Positions 1-7,560 are shown, numbered from the stretch's first letter. The stretch is 64,000 nucleotides of DNA from Actinacidiphila cocklensis (GCF_907177275.1 NZ_CAJSLV010000069.1:6931-70930), one strand, 5' to 3'. Numbers and translations are program-made. Notes: a model not told the origin generated them from the sequence alone.

Positions 1-280
1 TCGCGGTCGCGGAGGAGGCGCCCAAGCGCCGCCGCACCCGCAAGGCCGTCGCCGAGGTGCCCGCCCCCGCGGACGGCACCGAGGAGGCCGTGGTGAAGGC
101 CCCGCGCCGGCGGACCCGCAAGGCCGCCGCCGACGTCCCGGCCCCGGCTGTGGCGCCGGAGGCCGAGGTCGCGGTCGCGGTCGCGGTCGCGGAGGAGGCG
201 CCCAAGCGCCGCCGCACCCGCAAGGCCGTCGCCGAGGTGCCCGCCCCCGCGGACGGCACCGAGGAGGCCGTGGTGAAGGC
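1..280. repeat. 180-bp in-frame direct repeat
   Basis: Bases 1-100 and 181-280 are identical and the next 16 bases are similar, so the repeat period is 180 bp. It may extend left of the window. It encodes the Ala/Val/Glu plus RRRTRKA module of the truncated protein. Confidence 0.9.
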
Positions 281-344
281 GCCCCGTCGCCGGACCCGCA
301 AGGCCGTCGCCGAGGTGCCGGCCGGTGCGGACGGCGAGAGCTGA
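3..344 (+). CDS. C-terminal end of a protein with basic RRRTRKA repeats (5' truncated)
   Basis: The reading frame is open from the left edge of the window to a TGA at 342-344, so only the C-terminus is visible. It alternates acidic Ala/Val/Glu/Pro stretches with basic clusters (KRRRTRKA or PRRRTRKA), four times. At DNA level 1-100 and 181-280 are identical, giving a 180-bp (60-residue) direct repeat. Tails like this occur at the ends of actinobacterial RNA-binding proteins such as DEAD-box helicases and RNase E/G; a helicase is my guess from context, but no catalytic domain is in view. A GTG at 57 could be mistaken for a start, but the frame continues upstream. A strong terminator follows at once. 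Confidence 0.75.
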   Translation, partial: AVAEEAPKRRRTRKAVAEVPAPADGTEEAVVKAPRRRTRKAAADVPAPAVAPEAEVAVAVAVAEEAPKRRRTRKAVAEVPAPADGTEEAVVKAPRRRTRKAVAEVPAGADGES

Positions 345-363
345 CCCGTACGGCACACACGTG

Positions 364-395
364 ACACCCCCGGCCCACCCGGCCGGGGGTGTTTC
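364..395 (+). terminator. Intrinsic terminator of the RRRTRKA-repeat protein gene
   Basis: Perfect 12-bp stem (ACACCCCCGGCC with GGCCGGGGGTGT), 5-nt loop, followed by TTTC, 20 bases after the stop codon. Confidence 0.8.
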
Positions 396-443
396 ATGCC
401 CAGAGGCAACCTGTCGGACATATGCACCGCGTAATCTCGCTGC

Positions 444-1340
444 ATGAGCCGACCGACCTCCCTGGACCTGCCTGAGCACACGTCAGCCCACCGGCTGGAC
501 ACCTCACGCGGGTCGTTCGCGGTCCTGGACGCCGCGCCCGCCCCCGACGCTCCCGCACGGCAGGGCACCGCGCTGCTCGTGCCCGGGTTCACCGGCAGCA
601 AGGAGGACTTCGTCGGCCTGCTGGCACCGCTGTCCGCGGCCGGCTTCCGGGTCGTCGCGATCGACGGCCGCGGCCAGCACGACTCGGGCGGCCCGCGCGA
701 CGAGGCCGCCTACGCACAGCGCGAACTGGCGAAGGACGTCTCCGCGCAGGGTGCCGCGCTGGCGGCCGACGGCGACGGCGGGCCGATGCACGTACTGGGC
801 CACTCGCTGGGCGGCCACATCGTCCGGGCGTCGCTGCTCGCCGACGGTCCCGGGCCGTGGGCGACGCTGACGCTGATGAGTTCGGGACCCGCCGAGATCA
901 CCGCTGACCAGCAGGTCAGGACGCAGCTGCTGATCGACCACCTGCCGACGATGGACATGGAGACGGCCTGGCGGGCGATGCGCGCGCTGGACGCCGACCG
1001 CGAGGACTCCCCGGAGAACCCGGGCTGGCTCGACGACTTCCTGCACCGCCGCTGGGTGACCACCGCGCCCGAACAACTGATCGCCACAGCACGCCAGTTG
1101 ATGACAGAACCGGACCGGGTCGGCGAACTTGCCGCCGTGCCGCTGCCGAAGCTCGTACTGTCCGGTGAGGTGGACTACGCCTGGCCGATCCCGCAGCTCG
1201 ACGCGATGGCGGAGCGGCTGGGCGCCCGGCGCGTCGTGATCAAGGGCGCGGAGCACTCCCCCAATGCGGAACGACCGGCCGAGACCGCCGCAGCGCTCAT
1301 CGCGTTCTGGGCCGCCGAGGGTGCTGCCAGCAGCAAGTAG
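444..1340 (+). CDS. Alpha/beta hydrolase
   Basis: A 298-residue soluble alpha/beta-hydrolase-fold protein. The oxyanion-hole segment PGFTGS is near residue 47. The nucleophile elbow GHSLGG places the serine at 121, and the likely acid and base are Asp244 (in SGEVDYAW) and His271 (in GAEHSP), so the triad is complete. The substrate cannot be read from sequence; esterases, epoxide hydrolases and haloperoxidase-like enzymes share the fold. The ATG at 444 has no good Shine-Dalgarno sequence in front, so the mRNA may be leaderless. It is a single gene between two terminated units. Confidence 0.85.
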   Translation: MSRPTSLDLPEHTSAHRLDTSRGSFAVLDAAPAPDAPARQGTALLVPGFTGSKEDFVGLLAPLSAAGFRVVAIDGRGQHDSGGPRDEAAYAQRELAKDVSAQGAALAADGDGGPMHVLGHSLGGHIVRASLLADGPGPWATLTLMSSGPAEITADQQVRTQLLIDHLPTMDMETAWRAMRALDADREDSPENPGWLDDFLHRRWVTTAPEQLIATARQLMTEPDRVGELAAVPLPKLVLSGEVDYAWPIPQLDAMAERLGARRVVIKGAEHSPNAERPAETAAALIAFWAAEGAASSK

Positions 1341-1433
1341 TCGGCCTGCGAAAGAGTTTATTTAGGGTAGGGAATGTTTTGAAGGGGGTGTTCGTTGACC
1401 ACACATGTAACGAGGGACGAAGGGAGAAGCCCC

Positions 1434-1574
1434 ATGCGCTTCGAGATCATGCGACTCGACGACCGGAACGGCGACGCCGTGGACAGCACCGTCGTGGACG
1501 CTTCCGCCGTCAACAAGATCGTGCAGCAGGCCGCTGCTCTCGGCCAGCGCATCTACATCCGCCCGGCGGACTGA
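1434..1574 (+). CDS. Small conserved-looking protein, 46 residues
   Basis: ATG at 1434 with the purine-rich ribosome site AGGGAG at about 1421 and a stop at 1572-1574. The 46-residue product starts MRFEIMRLDD and ends QRIYIRPAD. It has no signal peptide or membrane segment and is mixed alpha/beta in appearance. Its own ribosome site, an AT-rich upstream region (1350-1380) and a dedicated terminator just downstream argue that it is a real gene. Function unknown. Confidence 0.75.
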   Translation: MRFEIMRLDDRNGDAVDSTVVDASAVNKIVQQAAALGQRIYIRPAD

Positions 1575-1592
1575 TCGCAGGCTCACGCAACG

Positions 1593-1627
1593 GCGCCCCG
1601 TACAGCAGGTCCGTACGGGGCGCTTTC
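1593..1627 (+). terminator. Intrinsic terminator after the 46-residue gene
   Basis: Perfect 11-bp stem (GCGCCCCGTAC with GTACGGGGCGC), 9-nt loop, then TTT. It lies between the small + gene and the - strand marC gene, so it may serve both. Confidence 0.75.
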
Positions 1628-1655
1628 GCATGTCCGGGCAGCGTGCCCGCGGGCC

Positions 1656-2264
1656 TCAGCCCTGGCCGTGGATGAAGCCGAAGACGCCGTTCGCGACGGA
1701 CTGCACGGCGATCGCGGACAGCAGCATCCCGGACAGCCGGGTCACCAGCACCACGCCGCCCTCCTTGATCACCCGGATGATCGCCAGCGAGTAGCGCATG
1801 GTCAGCCACAGGACGGCGTGCATCGCGACGATCGCCAGCCAGACGGACGTCTGCTCGCCGAAGCCGTCCGCGTGCTGCACCGCGAGGATCACCGTGACGA
1901 TCGCACCGGGGCCGGCGAGCAGCGGCATCCCCAGCGGCACCAGCGCCACGTTGACGTCCTTGGTCTGCGTCGGCTCGTCCGCCTTGCCGGTCAGCAGGTC
2001 GAGCGCGATCAGCAGGAGCAGCAGCCCGCCGGCGATCCGCAGCGCGGGCACCGACACGTGCAGGTAGTCCAGGATCTGCTGCCCGCAGATCCCGAACACC
2101 GCGATCACGCCGAAGGCGACACCGGCCGCCTGCAGCGCCATCCGCCGCTGCACTTTGGTGGCCCGGCCCGACGTCAGCGCCAGGAAGATCGGCGTGATGC
2201 CGGGCGGGTCCATGATCACGAAGAGCGTGAAGAACACGGAACCGAACAGGGTGAAGTCGAACAT
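1656..2264 (-). CDS. MarC family integral membrane protein
   Basis: A 202-residue polytopic inner-membrane protein with about six hydrophobic segments. It has the MarC/SNARE-associated family pattern: an N-terminal FTLFGSVFFTLFVIMDPPG, a central LLTGKAD loop, and PLLAGPGAIVTVIL in the second half, which is the internal repeat characteristic of MarC. The molecular function of MarC is unsettled; the old link to multiple antibiotic resistance in E. coli was not upheld. Length matches the family. Confidence 0.9.
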   Translation of the reverse strand: MFDFTLFGSVFFTLFVIMDPPGITPIFLALTSGRATKVQRRMALQAAGVAFGVIAVFGICGQQILDYLHVSVPALRIAGGLLLLLIALDLLTGKADEPTQTKDVNVALVPLGMPLLAGPGAIVTVILAVQHADGFGEQTSVWLAIVAMHAVLWLTMRYSLAIIRVIKEGGVVLVTRLSGMLLSAIAVQSVANGVFGFIHGQG

Positions 2265-2363
2265 GCTGAGCTTTCGTCCTCAGTGGCGCCCTCATGGGGG
2301 CGCGCGTCGTCACCGGACCGAAGGGGCCGTTGCTGTCGTTGCCGGACCACCGGCCAGTCGGCG

Positions 2364-3215
2364 CTAGACCGCCGAGATGGGTTGCGCGCCCGTGGCCCGC
2401 GCGGCGATCTCCGCGAAGACCTCCGGAGCGGTGACGCACTCGCCGAGCGCGACCGTCTTGCGCGAGCCGTGGTAGTCGGACGACCCCGTCGCGAGCAGCC
2501 CGAGGTCCGCCGCGAGCCCGCGCAACCGCTCCCGGGTGGGGGCGTCGTGGTCGACGTGGTCGACCTCCAGGCCGTCGAGCCCGGCGGAGCCGAGCGCCGC
2601 GATGACCTCGTCCGGCACCGTCTCCCCGCGCTTGTGCGCGCCCGGGTGGGCGAAGACCGTGACGCCGCCTGCCGCCTTGACCAGGCGGACCGCGTCGAAG
2701 GGGTCGAACTCGTGCTTCTCGACGTACGCCCGCCCGTCGTTGGCGAGCCACTCCTCGGTGAAGGCGTCGGAGACGGTGGGCACGACGCCGAGTTCGACCA
2801 TCGCCGTGGCGATGTGCGGCCGCCCGACCGACCCGTCGCCGGCGATGCGCTGGACCATCTCCCAGGTGACGGGCACGCCCAGCGCCCGCAGCTTGTCGAC
2901 CATCCCGCGGGCGCGCGGCACCCGGCCGTCGCGTACCAGCTCGCGCGCGTCGTGCAGCCGCGGCTCCGCCGGGTCGAAGAGGTACGCCAGCATGTGCATG
3001 CTGATGCCGTCCGTCCGGCAGGACAGCTCCGCGCCGGTGACCAGCGTCAGGGCCGTGCCGTCGAGGGCAGCGGTGGCCTCCGGGTAACCGCCGACGGTGT
3101 CGTGGTCGGTGATCGCGACGACGTCGAGCCCGGCAGCGGCGGCGTTGCGTACCAGCTCAGCGGGGGTGTCGGTGCCGTCGGACGCCGTGGAGTGGGTGTG
3201 CAGGTCGATGCGCAC
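2364..3215 (-). CDS. PHP-domain metal-dependent phosphoesterase (TrpH/RNase AM-like)
   Basis: The protein opens with the PHP motif I, RIDLHTHSTASDG, followed by AITDHDT and later AHPG and GSSDYHG, the metal-binding histidines and aspartates of the family. Relatives (YciV/RNase AM, TrpH) act on short nucleic acids or nucleoside 3',5'-bisphosphates. I place the start at the GTG at 3215 because motif I should be at the extreme N-terminus and GGGAG lies 9 nt upstream. The frame can also open at a TTG at 3260, which adds a 15-residue proline-rich leader with no homologous look. Predicted length 283 residues. Confidence 0.85.
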   Translation of the reverse strand: MRIDLHTHSTASDGTDTPAELVRNAAAAGLDVVAITDHDTVGGYPEATAALDGTALTLVTGAELSCRTDGISMHMLAYLFDPAEPRLHDARELVRDGRVPRARGMVDKLRALGVPVTWEMVQRIAGDGSVGRPHIATAMVELGVVPTVSDAFTEEWLANDGRAYVEKHEFDPFDAVRLVKAAGGVTVFAHPGAHKRGETVPDEVIAALGSAGLDGLEVDHVDHDAPTRERLRGLAADLGLLATGSSDYHGSRKTVALGECVTAPEVFAEIAARATGAQPISAV

Positions 3216-3304
3216 GGGCACGGGCTCCCGGGGGACGGGCGCGGACAGGGACGAAGCCAAGGATAGCGTCCACCCGGACCTGCGATTCCCAGGCCTTCAG
3301 CGGC

Positions 3305-3943
3305 TCAGGCCAGCAGCCTCGGGGTGAGGGCGCCGCACGGCAGCAGGTCGACCTCGGCGCCGGCGTCCCGCAGGTCGGTGAGGACCAGCTCGTCGTACAT
3401 CAGCAGCCCGGTCTCCTCGGGCCAGACGATGGCCCACAGCCACAGGCCGCGGGCCTCGCCCGCGAAGACGACGCGGTCGTCGGGGGCGCCGCCCACGTGC
3501 CACAGGGCGGTCGGGCGGCCGGCGGCGAGCACCTTGGCGTGCGGCGGCTTGTTCACGCACATGTTGGGACCCGGGTCGGGGCCGTCGATCCCGGCGTAGC
3601 GGGCGCCGAGGCCGACGCCCAGCTCCTCGGCGATCAGCATCAGCTCGCCGGGGCCGCCGAAGGGTCCGGGTCCCGAGCAGGCCACCGCGGTGGCCCGGCC
3701 GCCGCTGCGGTCGTCACCGGCGGCGGCGATCCCGGAGAAGAGCCAGCCGACGGGCAGCGGCCACGGCATCCACACCGGCACCTGCGCCCGGTGGACGACC
3801 ACGCCGAGGCCTTCGACACTCGGCGGGACGACGGGCTGCAGCGGGTACACGGTGCCGTGCACGTCGCACTGCCAGGAGTCGGCGAAGAGGCCGGGCGCCC
3901 TGACCCTGCCACCGCACTTCGGGCAACTGGGTTCGCCCCTCAT
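3305..3943 (-). CDS. DUF6758-like zinc-ribbon protein
   Basis: A 212-residue actinobacterial protein. An N-terminal zinc ribbon is visible: CPKCGG at residues 8-13 and WQCDVHG near 25-31. The rest has many tryptophan and glycine residues and no transmembrane segment. I recognise the overall pattern (MRGEPSCPKCGG start, PVWMPWPLP segment) as the family now called DUF6758; no function is known. It is co-directional with the PHP gene, 90 bp upstream of its possible start, so the two may be transcribed together. Confidence 0.8.
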   Translation of the reverse strand: MRGEPSCPKCGGRVRAPGLFADSWQCDVHGTVYPLQPVVPPSVEGLGVVVHRAQVPVWMPWPLPVGWLFSGIAAAGDDRSGGRATAVACSGPGPFGGPGELMLIAEELGVGLGARYAGIDGPDPGPNMCVNKPPHAKVLAAGRPTALWHVGGAPDDRVVFAGEARGLWLWAIVWPEETGLLMYDELVLTDLRDAGAEVDLLPCGALTPRLLA

Positions 3944-4045
3944 AAATCCCCACGGTCCTCCGACACCGTGCCCGCGTCAAGGACGATCACCCGTCCGGAG
4001 TGACGCCTTCGCCTGGTCGGCGGGACGGACAAGTAGATGCAGGGC

Positions 4046-4090
4046 ACAATTAGTTGTAAAAGCCAACCTACTGTGTGTACACAACAACTA
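4046..4090 (+). promoter_or_regulatory. AT-rich island with inverted repeat, operator-like
   Basis: TAGTTGT at 4051-4057 is inverted as ACAACTA at 4084-4090, and a nearer imperfect copy (CAACCTA) sits at 4064-4070. Base composition drops sharply compared with the surroundings. TTAGTTGnn...CAACTA-type palindromes are common in MarR-family operators, but no MarR gene is present here. Inferred, not proven. Confidence 0.45.
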
Positions 4091-4115
4091 CTGCCGTCCA
4101 GAGGGGACGCGGGCC

Positions 4116-4166
4116 ATGCACCAAGGCACCGACGCCGAGAGCGCCGAGCGCACAGAAGGTGTCTAG
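4116..4166 (+). CDS. Candidate 16-codon ORF after the operator-like island
   Basis: ATG at 4116 is preceded by GAGGGGACG with reasonable spacing and reads MHQGTDAESAERTEGV then TAG. A second ATG follows at 4170, three bases after this stop, in another frame that runs into the tandem repeat. It could be a leader peptide, or the remnant 5' end of a lost regulator gene. Weak evidence. Confidence 0.25.
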   Translation: MHQGTDAESAERTEGV

Positions 4167-4250
4167 GACATGGCGCACGAGAAGGTGAGCCTGCTCCGCC
4201 AGCCCACCGCCGCCCGCCGCAGGGGCACCCTCGCGAGCCGTGCGCCAGCA

Positions 4251-4448
4251 GAAGCGCACCGCCGCCCGAAGGGCCACCCCCAAGCCACCGTGCCCCGCGA
4301 AAGCGCACCCCCCGCCCAAGGGGCACCCCCCCGAGCCGCCGCGCCCCGCGAAAGCGCACCGCCGCCCGAAGGGCCACCCCCACAGCACCGCGCCCCGCGA
4401 AAGCGCACCCCCTGCCCAAGGGGCACCCCCCGAGCCGGCGCAGCCCGC
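4251..4448. repeat. Tandem repeat, four units of about 49 bp (A-B-A-B)
   Basis: Each unit begins GAAAGCGCACC (GAAGCGCACC in the first) and ends near GCCCCGC. Units 1 and 3 share CCGCCCGAAGGGCCACCCCC; units 2 and 4 share GCCCAAGGGGCACCCCCC. The alternation suggests an approximately 100-bp higher-order duplication. Each unit can fold through its CCC/GGG elements. Confidence 0.85.
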
Positions 4449-4478
4449 GGAAGGGTGCCGCTCGGCGCAGAGGGCAGG

Positions 4479-5063
4479 TCAGGACAGGGGGACGGCGCCG
4501 CGCAGCGGGTCGCGGAGGTCGGTGGCGTGGTCCAGCCAGAGGGAGCGGAGCGCAGCGGAACCGCGGGCGCGTTTGAAGGCGGCCTCGTTCGGCGTCATCG
4601 GGAGGAGGGGGTGGAAGCGGACCGGGTCGCGGGGCTCGGGGAGGGCGAGGTCGTCGACGAGGCCGCCGGGCTCGGCGACCAGGACCGCGGTGAAGGGCGC
4701 CCCCGCCCACAGCGGCTCGCCGAGGTCCATCGCGTTGCCGGCCGCCAGGACGACGCCCTCGACCTGCGGGGACGCGGCGACGACGGCCAGCGGCCGCAGC
4801 ACCCCCGAGGTGTCGGCGCGGCCGGCCCTGACGGTGAGGACCAGTTCGGCGCGCGGCCCGCGCAAGGGGTCGGCGAGCGGGGCGACCGGGTCGGCCATGG
4901 GTTGCGCGGACATCCCGAGCGTGGCGTATCGCAGCAGGTCGCCGTCGGCGAAGCGCAGCACCTCGATGCGCTCGGCGCCGAGGAAGGTGACGGCCGCGCG
5001 GGCGTCGGGCTCGCCGAAGGCGGAGCGCAGCCGCTCCTCGACCAGTGCCAGGATTTCACCCAT
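4479..5063 (-). CDS. Suppressor of fused (SUFU) domain protein
   Basis: A 194-residue soluble protein that matches the bacterial SUFU-domain pattern: an acidic N-terminal helix (MGEILALVEERL), an RIEVLRF strand, RYATLGMSAQPM, a central PRAELVLTVRAG, and a C-terminal LLPMTPNEAAFKRARG segment. Bacterial SUFU proteins often act as immunity or scaffold proteins in toxin systems, but Streptomyces copies stand alone as here and have no assigned role. No toxin gene is adjacent. Confidence 0.75.
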   Translation of the reverse strand: MGEILALVEERLRSAFGEPDARAAVTFLGAERIEVLRFADGDLLRYATLGMSAQPMADPVAPLADPLRGPRAELVLTVRAGRADTSGVLRPLAVVAASPQVEGVVLAAGNAMDLGEPLWAGAPFTAVLVAEPGGLVDDLALPEPRDPVRFHPLLPMTPNEAAFKRARGSAALRSLWLDHATDLRDPLRGAVPLS

Positions 5064-5189
5064 GCGGCGAGCATAGAACGCGTAAGGATCGCGCCGAGCG
5101 CGTCATCGGGGCCACCGGGGCTTGCTATGGTGGGGCGTTCGCGTACGTCATCCCCCAGCGGGGAACGGCCGGAGGAGGTGGGGACTGAC

Positions 5190-5255
5190 ATGGATCCTAG
5201 TCGACCGTGCAGTACCGGCAGCTCTTCCCTCGCCGCCGCCCCGTACTCGGTGTGA
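5190..5255 (+). CDS. Upstream ORF/leader peptide in front of corA (21 codons)
   Basis: An ATG at 5190 with an excellent ribosome site (GGAGGAGG at 5171-5178) opens a 21-codon ORF, MDPSRPCSTGSSSLAAAPYS then Val and TGA at 5253-5255. The corA start lies about 200 bp downstream on the same strand. The N-terminal Met-Asp-Pro followed by another proline recalls the enterobacterial MgtL leader (MDPEPTPL...), whose Asp/Glu-Pro start makes translation sensitive to magnesium. The single Cys could instead point to a sulfur or other signal. The ORF is directly visible; its control role is inferred. Confidence 0.6.
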   Translation: MDPSRPCSTGSSSLAAAPYSV

Positions 5256-5458
5256 CCCGCTGAGCCCTTCGCGTTCCTTACCCGGCTGACATGCCGTGAA
5301 ACGCGACCTGCCACGGCCCGCCCGCGGAGCGTACCCGCGTCGGAAGAGCGCCCTGAACTGCCTGGTGATCACCGAGCGCTGATCACCGACCCCACAAGCA
5401 GCACCATCTCAGTTCAGTGCGGCGTGATGCCGTCGGCCAGTCCGTGAAGGAGCTTGCC
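5256..5458 (+). promoter_or_regulatory. Long leader between upstream ORF and corA
   Basis: About 200 nt of untranslated sequence on the corA side of the leader ORF. It contains a perfect 8-bp hairpin (GGTGATCA at 5364-5371 with TGATCACC at 5380-5387) and several GC-rich pairing possibilities. No M-box consensus was recognised. The length is unusual for this compact region and fits a regulated 5' leader. Confidence 0.4.
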
Positions 5459-6595
5459 ATGTCGATGATCCGTGATCTTCGCGCAGTCGTGCGTCCCGCG
5501 CTGCGCAAGTCCCCCGCGTCGTACGACTACGGCCCGACGCGCGACGCGGTCACCGGCACCAGCGCGGTGGTGGACTGCGCCGTCTACCGCGACGGGGTGC
5601 GGTGCACCGACAGCATCGGGCTGCGCGACGCGTTGGAGACGGTGCGGGCCGGCCGCGCGTCGGACCAGTGCGACGGCAGCGACGGCTTCGTGTGGATCGG
5701 GCTGCACGAGCCGACGGAGCAGGAGTTCGCCGGCATCGCCGAGGAGTTCGGGCTGCACCCGCTGGCCGTCGAGGACGCGGTGCACGCGCACCAGCGGCCG
5801 AAGCTGGAGCGGTACGACAACTCGCTGTTCACCGTCTTCAAGACGATCCGCTACGTCGAGCACGCAGAACTGACCGCGACCAGCGAGGTGGTGGAGTCCG
5901 GCGAGGTGATGGTCTTCACCGGCCGGTACTTCGTGATCACCGTGCGGCACGGCGGCCACGGCTCGCTGCGTGCGCTGCGGCACCGCCTGGAGGACGACCC
6001 GGAGCTGCTGGCCAAGGGGCCGTCCGCGGTGCTGCACGCGATCGCCGACCAGGTGGTGGACGACTACCTGGCGGTCTCCGACGCGGTGCAGGACGATATC
6101 GACGAGGTCGAGATCGACGTCTTCTCCGCCGAGCCCGGCAAGTCCTCGCGCGGCGGCGACGCCGGCCGGATCTACCAGCTCAAGCGGGAGGTGCTGGAGT
6201 TCAAGCGGGCGGTCTCGCCGCTGCTGCGGCCCATGCAGATGCTCGGGGAGCGGCCGATGCGGCTGATCGACCCGGAGATCCAGAAGTACTTCCGCGACGT
6301 CGCCGACCACGTCGCCCGGGTCCACGAGCAGGTCACCGGCTTCGACGACCTGCTGAACTCGATCCTCCAGGCCAACCTGGCGCAGGCCACCGTGGTGCAG
6401 AACGAGGACATGCGCAAGATCACCGCGTGGGCGGCGATCCTGGCGGTCCCGACGATGATCACCGGCGTCTACGGCATGAACTTCGACCACATGCCGGAGC
6501 TGCGCTGGAGGTTCGGCTACCCGACGGTGCTCTGCGTGATCCTGGCCATCTGCTACGCCATCCACCGCGGCTTCCGCCGCAACGGCTGGCTCTGA
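5459..6595 (+). CDS. corA: CorA-family magnesium/divalent cation transporter
   Basis: A 378-residue CorA-type protein: a large N-terminal cytoplasmic domain, a long helix (residues about 200-310), and two C-terminal membrane segments with the signature GMN (in VYGMNFDHMPEL) at the end of the first, followed by a short basic tail. CorA pentamers admit Mg2+ (also Co2+/Ni2+) down the membrane potential. I place the start at the ATG at 5459, which has GAAGGAG 7 nt upstream; the frame also opens at 5417 without a ribosome site. The preceding leader ORF and long 5' region suggest post-transcriptional control. Confidence 0.92.
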   Translation: MSMIRDLRAVVRPALRKSPASYDYGPTRDAVTGTSAVVDCAVYRDGVRCTDSIGLRDALETVRAGRASDQCDGSDGFVWIGLHEPTEQEFAGIAEEFGLHPLAVEDAVHAHQRPKLERYDNSLFTVFKTIRYVEHAELTATSEVVESGEVMVFTGRYFVITVRHGGHGSLRALRHRLEDDPELLAKGPSAVLHAIADQVVDDYLAVSDAVQDDIDEVEIDVFSAEPGKSSRGGDAGRIYQLKREVLEFKRAVSPLLRPMQMLGERPMRLIDPEIQKYFRDVADHVARVHEQVTGFDDLLNSILQANLAQATVVQNEDMRKITAWAAILAVPTMITGVYGMNFDHMPELRWRFGYPTVLCVILAICYAIHRGFRRNGWL

Positions 6596-6603
6596 CCCCG
6601 GCC

Positions 6604-7560
6604 CTAAGCGCGCTTCCGGCGGTCGGCGAGAATCACCAGGGCCAGGCCCGCGAGGATCACGCCGAGCGCCGGATACGCGGCGGCGGGCGGTGTCTGGCCC
6701 AGCCAGAGGGCGGCGATCAGGGCCGCGCCCGGGGTCTCCAGCAGGATCGCGGTCGAGGTCGTGGACGGGCCGAGGCCGCTGACGACGCGGTTGAGCAGCG
6801 AGTGGCCGAGCAGCTGGGCGACCACGGTCAGCGCGGCGATCTTGAGCCAGCTCTTCCCGTCGTAGCCGCCGAGGGCGGAGCCGGACACCAGGCAGGCGCC
6901 GAGCAGGACGGCGGCGGTGGTCGAGTAGCAGACGAAGGTGTACGCGGTCGTCGTCGCGGTGCGCCGCACCTCGGCGCCGAGCAGCATGTAGACGGCCGCG
7001 GCGAGGCCCGCGGCCAGGGCGAGGGCGTCGCCGGCCAGGGCGCGGGTGTCGGTGGACATGTCGATGCCGGTGAGGATCAGCACGCCGACCACGGCGAGCG
7101 CGGTGCCCGCCCACACCAGGCCCGGCGGGCGGTGGCCGCGCAGCCGCAGGATCAGGGTGGTCCAGATCGGGGTCGTGGTGACCAGGGCGGTCGAGGTGGC
7201 CACCGAGGTCATGGTGAGGCTGGGCAGCCACAGCCCGAAGTGCAGCGCGAGCACCACCCCGGCGGCGCCGGACAGGCCGAGCGCCCTGCGGCCCATCCGG
7301 CGCAGTTCGCCGCGGTGCCGCCACAGGGCGACGGGGCTGAGCACCCCGACGGCCATCGCGTTGCGCCAGAAGGCGATGGCCAGCGCGGGCGCGGTGGTCG
7401 CGGCGATCAGCGGGGCCGACATCGACACACCGGCGATGGCGACGGCGAGCAGCGTGAAGTCGGTGCCCCGCGAGGCCGGGACGGTGCCGGCGGGCGGCTG
7501 GTCCGCGGCCGGGACGCCCGGGGCCGGGAGCGCGGCGGAGGTGCTCTGCGGGGCGGTCAC
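6604..7560 (-). CDS. EamA/DMT-superfamily transporter
   Basis: A 318-residue protein with ten hydrophobic segments in two homologous halves, the EamA (RhaT/DMT) pattern; FWRNAMAVGVLSPVALWRH in the first half and QLLGHSLLNRVVSGLGPSTT in the second correspond to the family's conserved loops. Probable exporter of a small metabolite or amino acid; substrate not predictable. GTG start with AGGAG upstream. It converges tail to tail with corA, 8 bp apart. Confidence 0.88.
   Translation of the reverse strand: MTAPQSTSAALPAPGVPAADQPPAGTVPASRGTDFTLLAVAIAGVSMSAPLIAATTAPALAIAFWRNAMAVGVLSPVALWRHRGELRRMGRRALGLSGAAGVVLALHFGLWLPSLTMTSVATSTALVTTTPIWTTLILRLRGHRPPGLVWAGTALAVVGVLILTGIDMSTDTRALAGDALALAAGLAAAVYMLLGAEVRRTATTTAYTFVCYSTTAAVLLGACLVSGSALGGYDGKSWLKIAALTVVAQLLGHSLLNRVVSGLGPSTTSTAILLETPGAALIAALWLGQTPPAAAYPALGVILAGLALVILADRRKRA

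Larger units (their letters stand above)
3944..4478. other. 535-bp stretch without a confident gene
   Basis: It holds an AT-rich operator-like island at 4047-4090, one or two short + strand ORFs directly after it (4116-4166 and an ATG at 4170), and a 200-bp tandem repeat (4251-4448). The frames open across the repeat encode Pro/Arg/Ala-rich text on one strand and Gly/Arg-rich text on the other, with no recognisable domain. Confidence 0.6.

Noticed and set aside
4251-4448. CRISPR array
   Set aside because: The units are contiguous tandem repeats without unique spacers of constant length, and no cas genes are present.
4479-5063. SUFU protein as immunity gene of a polymorphic toxin locus
   Set aside because: SUFU proteins can be toxin immunity proteins, but no toxin, secretion or DNA-processing gene is adjacent; neighbours are housekeeping genes.
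4170-5255. A 361-codon + strand ORF running through the tandem repeat and antisense to the SUFU gene
   Set aside because: Its text changes character with each underlying element (repeat, antisense of SUFU, leader ORF); only the last 21 codons, with their own ribosome site, are supported.
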